In this document: in pieces, positions 57,673 through 64,000 of the stretch | Layout: every line of letters starts with the position of its first letter | Position numbering within the stretch: position 1 is the stretch's first letter | The notes under the pieces: model-generated | The model's input: only the letters and a program-made list of their open reading frames with translations | Told to the model about the DNA's origin: nothing | Database searches by the model: none | Program-made: the position numbers and the translations under genes | Assembly (NCBI GenBank): GCA_031216915.1 | Contig: CM062290.1 | Span: 385,374,718 to 385,438,717, forward strand | Direction: 5' to 3' | From: Pictodentalium vernedei | Lineage: Eukaryota; Mollusca; Scaphopoda; Dentaliida; Dentaliidae | Length of the DNA: 64,000 nt

Positions 57673-57747
57673 TACTGGCAGTGCCTGGTCAGCACTATGT
57701 ACTCAGCGGGGAGGCAAGAGTTCCCAACTCCAGGGAGGGCCATCCCC

Positions 57748-57835
57748 GTCTGGGTCATTGGTAAGTATAAAAAATATATAAATTACTATAAATTTTTTAA
57801 CATTTTTATACTGTACCAATGACCCAGACTTAGCT
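57748..57835. repeat. DIRS copy 4 internal complementary region
   Basis: Fused complements of the outer ends. It has 'gacccagacttagctg', the same 'ctt' variant as this copy's ITR, where copies 1-3 have 'cat' in both places. ICR and ITR have changed together. Confidence 0.87.
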
Positions 57836-58321
57836 GAATAGTAAACAGGCTGGAGGGCCTAGGACATAGAGGAAAATCCAATAAGCTCAATTATATAGTA
57901 AAGAGGTAACCCCTTAAGGAGAAAAGGAGTATTAGGCTTTACATGTATCTTTCTTATTTAATATTAAATTAGAAAGATACACTACCCTTAATAATTGAGC
58001 ACAATAACATTCATGTTCTCTATTAACATCCAGTATAACCCTTATACTAATTATTTTTAAAGCAAGCCAAAAAATAAAGTAGTCCAGAGAATTGAGACTC
58101 TTTATAATCATTTAAAAGTGTCCGAGTATTGTATATTAAAGCCCGTTTGACACTTGACATATACAAATGCTTCACATCGAGCTACACTTTAAAAATAAGA
58201 CATGAATGAATTTAAACATTAATATTACACTTTAAAACCATCCCGGAAGCGACTCAGAAATACTGACTTGGAGGAGGCATTCCCTTGCTTATCACTATAA
58301 AGCAGGTGACCTAAGGGAACA

Positions 58322-58353
58322 CCCGCCCCCCCCCCCCCCCCCCCCCCCCCCCC
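58322..58353. repeat. C-run (G-run on coding strand) in DIRS copy 4
   Basis: About 30 C, in the same place as shorter runs in copies 1 (4541-4559), 2 (40536-40547) and 3 (51722-51737). It lies between the recombinase stop and the ICR. Its length may be affected by sequencing. Confidence 0.85.
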
Positions 58354-58450
58354 TTCCCCTTGCCCTGGGTCAAATAGCCCAGAGCGAAGAGGGCAGCCGG
58401 ACGGAGTCACTGCCGGAACAGAAAGCCTGCATAACTATAGTTGCAACTGT

Positions 58451-61339
58451 TTAGTGGACGACATTCTGAGCAACAGATAACGGACCTAAACAATGCAGGT
58501 CTCCAGAAATGGACTCAATATTTCTGAGATAAAAATTCGTAAATGTGGACGGCTGAGACCAATAAGCAGCCTTCATTAAATCTGTAATAGCAACACTATT
58601 AGCATAAGCCCAGGAAGTAGAAAGAGCTCTTACTTCATGAGCAGAAATCTTAAGCACAGACTGCTGAGAAGAAGATAAATCTTCATAAGCAGTACGGATA
58701 GTTAACTGAATCCATCTAGCAATAGAATGGACTGAAATGTCCTTTCTATTAGGCATCAAAGACAGAAAGAAACGTTTCCGTCCCTTTCTGATAAACCGAG
58801 ATCTCTGTTTATAGATACGTAGTGCTCTAACAGGACAGAGTAAAGGCCTACGCCCGTCTGAAGACGGAAGAGCCTTAATAACAATAGGTTCCGGATATTT
58901 ATTAGGAGCCTGATTCTTAGCTAAAAAACCCACATTAGTAGTGAAGGTGATAGTGTTCCCAACACTACGATAATGAGAATCATCCACCGATAGTGCATGA
59001 AGCTCACTGACTCTTCTGGCAGAAGAGAAAGCTAAGAGAAAAGCTGTCTTATAAGATAAGAATTTGAAATCTACTGTCCCAAGAGGTTCAAATGGCTTTT
59101 CCTTCAATTTAAGGAGAACCCAAGCTAAATTCCACTTAGGAATTAATCTAAGAGTTCTGGGTCTATTTATCGAAAAGTTTCTAACCAATTTCGATAAAGA
59201 GACATTAGATCCAATTTGTAAACTATCATGATGTGCATAGGTATCAGATAACATAGATCTATAACCCTTTATAGTAACAGGCTGCAGTTTGATTTCGTCA
59301 AACAAGTATACTAGAAAGTTTGCAATGTCTGGTATAGAGGGATCAAATATATCTACAGAATGATCCCTACACCAACGACGAAAAACCTTCCACTTAGCCG
59401 CATAGTTTAGCGAAGAGGAGGTCCTCCTACAGTTAGAAATCGCGTCCACTGCTCGTCCTGTAAAGTGCTTGCCATGCAAGAAGGACCGCACAACGGAAAA
59501 ACGTGAAGGTTGAGACCTTGCGGGTTGTGATGGAGTTGGCGCGATTTCCCCTGCCAAAGAAGATCCTCTCGTGGAGGAAGCTTCCGCGGTAGGTCCCACA
59601 ACAGACACCTGAGTAGATTTATCCACGGTCTCTGTGGCGACAGAGATGCTACCAACAGAATCTTGCATTGAGATTGTTTTATCTTTAGCAATACTTGTTG
59701 AATTAACGGCGCTGGAGGATACGCATATCCTATCATTCCGTCCCAAGGGATCGACAGAGCGTCTACTGCAAATGCTCTTGGATCCGGACACGGAGACACA
59801 TACGTCTGCAACTGATTGTTGAGATGTGTCGCAAATAAGTCTATCATTGGCCGTTCCCACTGGTAGCAAATCTGATTGAATACTTGTTTGTTGAGAGTCC
59901 ACTCCGACGGCAACAAGCGACCCTTTCGTGAAAGGGAGTCTGCTAGCACATTCAGACAACCCGGTATGTGACGGACCGAAAGAAGAACGTGATGTTCTAG
60001 AGCAAACAGAAGGATTCTTTCCGTTAGATTGAACAACGGAACTGAATGAGTGCCTCCCTGATTCTGTATATACGCCACTACTGTCGTATTGTCGGATAGG
60101 ATTTGGACATGAGCATCGTGAATAATGTCCATCCAGTGACGTAACGCAAGCCAAATTGACATCATTTCCTTGATGTTTATGTGCTTGCACAGGAATTGCA
60201 GATCCCAAAGACCCTGGCATCTCGAATCCGTTGGGATTAATGATGCACCCCAACCTGTTTGACTGGCATCCGTCATAACGGTAAAACTCGGATCCGGCAA
60301 CTGCAGCGGAACTCCTTGAGTTAACCACTGAATGTTTGCCCAAGTCTGAATCTCTTGTTTCACTTGATCTGACAAGAGAACGTCTACATCGAGCGAATGA
60401 ATTTTCACACTCCAATTCTGAGTCAGGAAAATTTGAAGAGGACGTGTGCGTAGCCGCCCCATCGGAATGAGATCCGCGGCGGCTCCGCACAGACCTATCA
60501 GTCTCATAAATTCTCTCGCCGTGACTTTGTCTGCGTGCAGACAATAGCGAGCGTAACAACTGACTAATTTCGCTCTGGTTAACGGCAGACGAACGAGATT
60601 GTTGTGCGTCTCGAAGCTCATTCCCAGATGAGTGAATGACTTGGACGGCACCAGATCCGACTTCTCCTCGTTTACTATAAAACCGAGACGTCGGAGCAAT
60701 AGAAGAAGATTCTGAACATCGTTCTGAAGCGTTAACTCGTTGCCGTACCTCTGAAGAATGTCGTCCAGGTAGGCCGACGTTACCGCAGACGAATGAGCTC
60801 GGAAGTAGATCATTACCGAGTTCATTACCCGAGTGAAAGCCCAGGGTGCTAGATTCAATCCGAAGCACATGGCCCGGAACTGATACACCACTCCTAGGAC
60901 TGCGAAGCGTAGATACTTTCGGAATGTCGGATGTACCATGACGTGAAAGTACGCATCTTTGAGATCTATGCTCGTTGCATAATCGTTCACCCGAATACTC
61001 GTTCTGACCGATCGAATCGTCTCCATATAAAACTTCGGAGCGACGATCAGCTTGTTTATCCAGCTCAAATCTATGACTGGACGGAACGAGCCGTCTGGTT
61101 TCGGAACCAGAAACAGATGGCTGTAGAATCCCAGAGATTCCTGGTTTTCTATGACCTCTACCGCGTTCTTCATTAAAAGAGACTGCACCTCTGATAACAG
61201 AGCATCTCTTTTCTGTGGATTTGACGGAAGATGAGTCCACTTTGGACTTCGAGTTAATGGAGGCTTTCATTTGAAGGATATCTTTAGACCTTCCGAAGTC
61301 ACTCCTCTCACCCAAGGGTCGTCCGTAATCGACGCCCAC
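58451..61339 (-). CDS. DIRS tyrosine recombinase ORF (integrase function)
   Basis: 962-aa frame. The last ~330 residues are a tyrosine recombinase. They hold an N-terminal core-binding part ('KWKVFRRWCRDH'), catalytic arginine in 'FSSARRVSEL' (R775/776), H901-x-x-R904 in 'HEVRALSTSWAY', W927 and the nucleophile Y937 in 'TFTNFYLRN'. In DIRS elements this enzyme inserts a circular DNA intermediate, in place of a DDE integrase. The first ~600 residues overlap the RT ORF in another frame. They are Ser/Arg-rich without a domain I recognise, so whether they are translated is unknown, and the true start may be internal. The stop is about 615 bp before the ICR. Confidence 0.87.
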   Translation of the reverse strand: MGVDYGRPLGERSDFGRSKDILQMKASINSKSKVDSSSVKSTEKRCSVIRGAVSFNEERGRGHRKPGISGILQPSVSGSETRRLVPSSHRFELDKQADRRSEVLYGDDSIGQNEYSGERLCNEHRSQRCVLSRHGTSDIPKVSTLRSPRSGVSVPGHVLRIESSTLGFHSGNELGNDLLPSSFVCGNVGLPGRHSSEVRQRVNASERCSESSSIAPTSRFYSKRGEVGSGAVQVIHSSGNELRDAQQSRSSAVNQSEISQLLRSLLSARRQSHGERIYETDRSVRSRRGSHSDGAATHTSSSNFPDSELECENSFARCRRSLVRSSETRDSDLGKHSVVNSRSSAAVAGSEFYRYDGCQSNRLGCIINPNGFEMPGSLGSAIPVQAHKHQGNDVNLACVTSLDGHYSRCSCPNPIRQYDSSGVYTESGRHSFSSVVQSNGKNPSVCSRTSRSSFGPSHTGLSECASRLPFTKGSLVAVGVDSQQTSIQSDLLPVGTANDRLICDTSQQSVADVCVSVSGSKSICSRRSVDPLGRNDRICVSSSAVNSTSIAKDKTISMQDSVGSISVATETVDKSTQVSVVGPTAEASSTRGSSLAGEIAPTPSQPARSQPSRFSVVRSFLHGKHFTGRAVDAISNCRRTSSSLNYAAKWKVFRRWCRDHSVDIFDPSIPDIANFLVYLFDEIKLQPVTIKGYRSMLSDTYAHHDSLQIGSNVSLSKLVRNFSINRPRTLRLIPKWNLAWVLLKLKEKPFEPLGTVDFKFLSYKTAFLLAFSSARRVSELHALSVDDSHYRSVGNTITFTTNVGFLAKNQAPNKYPEPIVIKALPSSDGRRPLLCPVRALRIYKQRSRFIRKGRKRFFLSLMPNRKDISVHSIARWIQLTIRTAYEDLSSSQQSVLKISAHEVRALSTSWAYANSVAITDLMKAAYWSQPSTFTNFYLRNIESISGDLHCLGPLSVAQNVVH

Positions 61340-61722
61340 TCTTGTGAAAAACTCGACAACCTTCCGCCAACCGGAACGCGATAGAGGTTTAAGCCATCAC
61401 CTCCTGGACCTGCGAGGCCTGCGGTAGGAGAAACCACGTCTTCCACAACCCGCACCTCGCCTAGTCGACCTCGGGGCGTCCGACCGATTGTCCCGGCCTG
61501 AAGGACGTCCCGAACGAGAGTCGCTATCCTGACGGTCTCTCGAATAAGACCAAGAGGACGCATCGGAACCTCTATAGGAACCTCTCTTGGGCGCATTAGA
61601 CCCAGAAGTGCCTGTCTTATTCGTGTCTGCTGTATCCGACTTTTTAGGAGCCGATCTGAACAACAGAGAGTCATTAGCTTTCTTTTTAATTTTATCATAA
61701 ATAGCGGAAAGCTTGCCGTCAA
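59407..61722 (-). CDS. DIRS RT - RNase H - methylase-like ORF with one in-frame TGA
   Basis: The frame is open 61722-61270 and again 61266-59407, split by TGA at 61269-61267. Before the stop is the usual RT lead ('VGGRLSSFSQEWASITDD'). After it (numbering from the GTG at 61188) come RT motifs: 'FLVPKPDGSFRPVIDL' (27-41), D75 in 'SIDLKDAY', 'FGLNLAPWAF' (109-118) and YLDD (140-143). RNase H follows with D307, E341, D366 and D417. Residues ~450-525 ('DLFATHLNN', 'YPPAP', 'SPQRPW') resemble the Dam-like methylase region of DIRS elements (inference). It overlaps gag by 326 bp and lies mostly within the recombinase ORF. The TGA could be a point mutation or a readthrough site. Confidence 0.87.
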
Positions 61723-63550
61723 AGAGAAGTTCTCCTGAGACCGAAGCGACTCTAAGAGAGTTCTTCACCTTAGAATCCACTAGTGTGGATGTAGCTAGGG
61801 CTGCGTCACGTCTAACCAACTCCAGATTTGCCACTGAAAGGGCGGAGTTACACGTGGAATAAGCTACTGCCCTTGAAAGAAGTCTTAAAGAGGATTGTAT
61901 ATCCTGAAACTCTTCCCCTTGAAGGCGCAGTGATAACGCCTTAGTAAGTTGATCTGCGTAAGATAAGGCATCTAAATTGGCTCTGTTAGACGCAATAGCT
62001 GTTTCCAACACCGCGGTTGGAATAGAAGCTGACGACGGTAATGATAGCTCTAAGTCTTCCGCCTCGTCGTCCATACGCAGAGGAACTCTCGGTATACCCT
62101 GTCCTGCCGTATCGAATTTATTCCTTGCATTAATGAAAGGCAGGTTAAGAGTATTAGCGGACAAGAAACCTGCTTTCCCCGTCCTGGAAGCAAGTTTAAA
62201 TATAGCGTCGTTCAATAATTCAAATGTTCTTGCAACATTATTGGACTGCGACGGAAACTCGGGAGCGATGTCCCTGAACCGCTCAAAAAATTCAGAGTCC
62301 AATGACGCTATAATTCTCTTGTCCGGAAGCGCAGCAGTCTGGCCCGACGGAACAACTTGAGGGAGAAAGTGCCGGATGAAGTCCACGGCAGCTTTATGTT
62401 GTTCCGAAAGGGATAGCTCCAATTCATCCGTATCCCTTTCACCATCCGGTCGGACCTCCCGATGTTCCCGGTCGTCCGCCCCCGATGCTTCGGCGAAGCG
62501 TACCGACCCAGCGCCGTCGGATAATTCTCGATCCGACACCGTTTCTGTCGGCTGCTGGGATGCTGCGATAAGCTGTGCTATCTGCACAAGAATGTCCGAC
62601 GTCGAGACCTGCGGAGGCGCAGTCTTTCGCTGCTTCGCCGAGGGCAGCTCCGCATCAGATGGCTCCCGCATACTTTTCCTATGCGAACGTCCGGAGTCCA
62701 TCGGTCTCGAATCCCTGGCTGCCGGATGGTGTGACCTGGTCGCCGAAGAATCCTTCATCGGCGAAGCTGGTAAAATATCGGCGGTCACGCAGCCAAGGTG
62801 CGGTCGTGTGCGCTGACGAGAAGAGGAAGCCTTAACAGTCTCTGCGGACTGCTTATACAACGGAGCGTCCCGAGCGACGGACGTATGCTCCGCTAAAGAC
62901 ACATTTTGTACCACAACATCTGGTCCCAGATGTTGTTGTACGAGAGAGGGACCTCTCTCGCTCGTGGCCCGGCTGGACCTGGACGAGCTAGGAACCGGAC
63001 TAAAAGGCTTCCTCCGTTCTCGTTTACTATCCGCCATCACTGGGTGTGCATCTATTATGTTTATAGTGCTCGCATCACCCAAAATTTCCTCTTGGACCGC
63101 ATCGGACGAACCCGGCTGCCGAACCATTCGGTGAATGGACGCTACACCGGGCGAGCTAGCGGACGACATTTGTCTAATCTCCATGAGCACTTTTGCCGCT
63201 AGCTCTGAATTCATTTGTGACGACGGACGCACACTTGAAGAAGATAACATGGAAACATCACCCTGTTCTGGTTCCTCTGAAATAGAAACTGAGAGAGTAG
63301 AGTGACCTTGTGGAGAAAGAGCCGGCATCGCTCTTTCTCCAGAAACAACATATCGTGACACACGTTTCCAATGTTTCTCATCCCAATGTTCACATATAGG
63401 ACAGGGATTAATGCGAGAACACTGACTACAATTAATACAATGATCATGAAAGTCAGAGGAAGATTTCTTCCTATTACAATTTGAACAATGTCCCTTCATT
63501 TTGAAAGAACAACAATAAGTCCTAGTTACTCGCAAAAACCCCTGACACAA
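61397..63550 (-). CDS. DIRS gag-like ORF
   Basis: 717-aa frame. The second Met (residue 18, 63499) is the likelier start, because a Cys/His cluster follows at once: C22, C25, H35, H37, C38, C41, C44, C50, C53. It resembles the N-terminal zinc-binding motif of DIRS/PAT gag proteins. The middle is Ser/Arg/Pro-rich, then a helical-looking stretch (about 480-600) with 'VRRDAALATSTLVDSKVKN'. The last ~60 residues are Arg/Gly/Ser-rich and end 'RRPRRSRR', a probable nucleic-acid-binding tail. It likely forms the particle or RNP that holds element RNA. It is unbroken, unlike the gag of copies 1-3. Plus-strand frames opposite it are shadows. Confidence 0.83.
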   Translation of the reverse strand: MCQGFLRVTRTYCCSFKMKGHCSNCNRKKSSSDFHDHCINCSQCSRINPCPICEHWDEKHWKRVSRYVVSGERAMPALSPQGHSTLSVSISEEPEQGDVSMLSSSSVRPSSQMNSELAAKVLMEIRQMSSASSPGVASIHRMVRQPGSSDAVQEEILGDASTINIIDAHPVMADSKRERRKPFSPVPSSSRSSRATSERGPSLVQQHLGPDVVVQNVSLAEHTSVARDAPLYKQSAETVKASSSRQRTRPHLGCVTADILPASPMKDSSATRSHHPAARDSRPMDSGRSHRKSMREPSDAELPSAKQRKTAPPQVSTSDILVQIAQLIAASQQPTETVSDRELSDGAGSVRFAEASGADDREHREVRPDGERDTDELELSLSEQHKAAVDFIRHFLPQVVPSGQTAALPDKRIIASLDSEFFERFRDIAPEFPSQSNNVARTFELLNDAIFKLASRTGKAGFLSANTLNLPFINARNKFDTAGQGIPRVPLRMDDEAEDLELSLPSSASIPTAVLETAIASNRANLDALSYADQLTKALSLRLQGEEFQDIQSSLRLLSRAVAYSTCNSALSVANLELVRRDAALATSTLVDSKVKNSLRVASVSGELLFDGKLSAIYDKIKKKANDSLLFRSAPKKSDTADTNKTGTSGSNAPKRGSYRGSDASSWSYSRDRQDSDSRSGRPSGRDNRSDAPRSTRRGAGCGRRGFSYRRPRRSRR

Positions 63551-64000
63551 AGATACATAATAACATGTTCCATTAATAAATGAAAAAACAATTGCAAAAC
63601 AAAATAATTTTGAAAAAATATTTTTTCAGAAAAGCCCAAGTTGCTGAAAAGTAACGTTGAGCCCCGATGGATCCGATGGCAAAGTGTGGTCAAAAATTTT
63701 AAATTTATATAAAATAATTAATGAGACACTTTCGGATAATATAAATGTATCTTATAATGAGATAAACTACCACAAAGGCAAACAGCCCCCCTCAAAAAAG
63801 GCTGTTGCCAATGAAAACAAACAGTGTAAACACACTAGAAAACATGACTCCGGGCACTGAAAAAACTGGCCCGGAATCAGTCATTAATTACACTCTATCT
63901 GATGCAAAACAGAGACTCCCAGGGGAGAATCTGTAGAACATCAGATGGAAGATGCAGAACACAAACGTTATACACCCATGGGTGAAAACGTAACTATGGG
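63551..64000 (-). promoter_or_regulatory. Leader of DIRS copy 4 (partial)
   Basis: AT-rich DNA upstream of gag, collinear with 9582-10020 of copy 1 ('gcccaagttgctgaaaagt', 'gatgcaaaacagagactccc'). It should lead to the coding-5' ITR, where the promoter is expected, but the window ends first. The 67-aa plus frame at 63657-63860 is not supported. Confidence 0.6.

Larger units (their letters stand above)
57445..64000 (-). mobile_element. DIRS-like copy 4, coding copy, runs off the window
   Basis: Inserted in copy 3 at an A-run. It contains ITR, ICR, recombinase, RT-RNase H-methylase-like ORF, gag and leader, in minus-strand order gag to recombinase. The RT core absent from copies 1-3 is present, and gag has no duplication. 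ITR sequence differs from copies 1-3 ('aactccaacaaaaccagg', 'tgcgcatacgca'), so it is a separate subfamily. By comparison with copy 1 the second ITR should lie roughly 400-600 bp past the window end. Apart from one TGA it looks recently active. Confidence 0.9.

Noticed and set aside
61977-62816. Plus-strand ORFs of 127 and 146 aa opposite gag
   Set aside because: Antisense shadows of the intact gag frame; no start context or domain.
57445-64000. LTR retrotransposon or retrovirus-like provirus
   Set aside because: No direct LTRs, no aspartic protease and no DDE integrase seen; inverted ends, an ICR and a tyrosine recombinase place it in DIRS.

Overview
The window is eukaryotic and almost entirely repeat DNA. 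I see no host single-copy gene, no host exon structure and no intact RNA gene. AT-rich spacers, tRNA- and 5S-headed SINEs, TTAA-flanked and hAT-type MITEs, ~167-bp tandem-core elements with hairpin ends, and DIRS-type tyrosine-recombinase retrotransposons together suggest a marine invertebrate. A mollusc (bivalve-like) is most likely, because element ends of the type 'acaagaggcccc ... ctcacctga' are familiar from bivalve DNA. That is recollection; no search was run.

The dominant feature is a DIRS-like family, four copies all coded on the minus strand and about 42% of the window. Copy 1 is 3674-10630, copy 2 is 39672-46663, copy 3 is 50850-57444 and copy 4 is 57445 to past the window end. Each has inverted terminal repeats (ITRs) and, 302-303 bp inside the low-coordinate end, an internal complementary region (ICR). 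The ICR reads as the reverse complement of the joined outer ends, as expected for a DIRS element with a circular intermediate. Copy 4 is the coding copy: gag (61397-63550), RT-RNase H-methylase-like ORF (59407-61722, one in-frame TGA) and tyrosine recombinase ORF (58451-61339), the last two overlapping in different frames. Copies 1-3 are broken and share two structural changes: loss of about 1.3 kb covering the RT domain, and a tandem duplication of about 1.1 kb of gag. They form a non-autonomous subfamily, presumably moved in trans by copy-4-like elements. Copy 2 also carries a ~400-bp patch of copy-4-like gag. Copy 4 sits inside copy 3, which sits inside a TTAA-type MITE.

The rest, left to right. 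1-3673: foldbacks, TTAA MITEs, a tRNA-headed SINE and a ~163-bp satellite that DIRS copy 1 splits. 10631-12126: the satellite resumes, then a long hairpin, a short SINE and a hAT MITE with a TTAA MITE inside it. 12184-20387: tandem-core elements A1, B1 and A2 with a hAT element between. 20490-26890: a SINE, a hAT-like candidate and the large B2 element with about 16 core units. 27451-29020: TTAA MITEs and a 5S-headed SINE. 29103-32825: abutting tandem-core elements, a SINE and B3, a paralogue of the B2 locus. 32940-39602: hAT and TTAA MITEs, SINEs and hairpins. 46664-50849: AT-rich DNA, a foldback, two 253-bp hAT MITEs, A4 and the MITE that hosts DIRS copy 3.

The elements interact. Target-site duplications and interrupted copies give a relative insertion history. 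Several non-autonomous families (RT-less DIRS, MITEs, SINEs, tandem-core elements) outnumber the one element with near-intact genes. All boundaries were read by eye and may be off by a few bases unless a target duplication is quoted.
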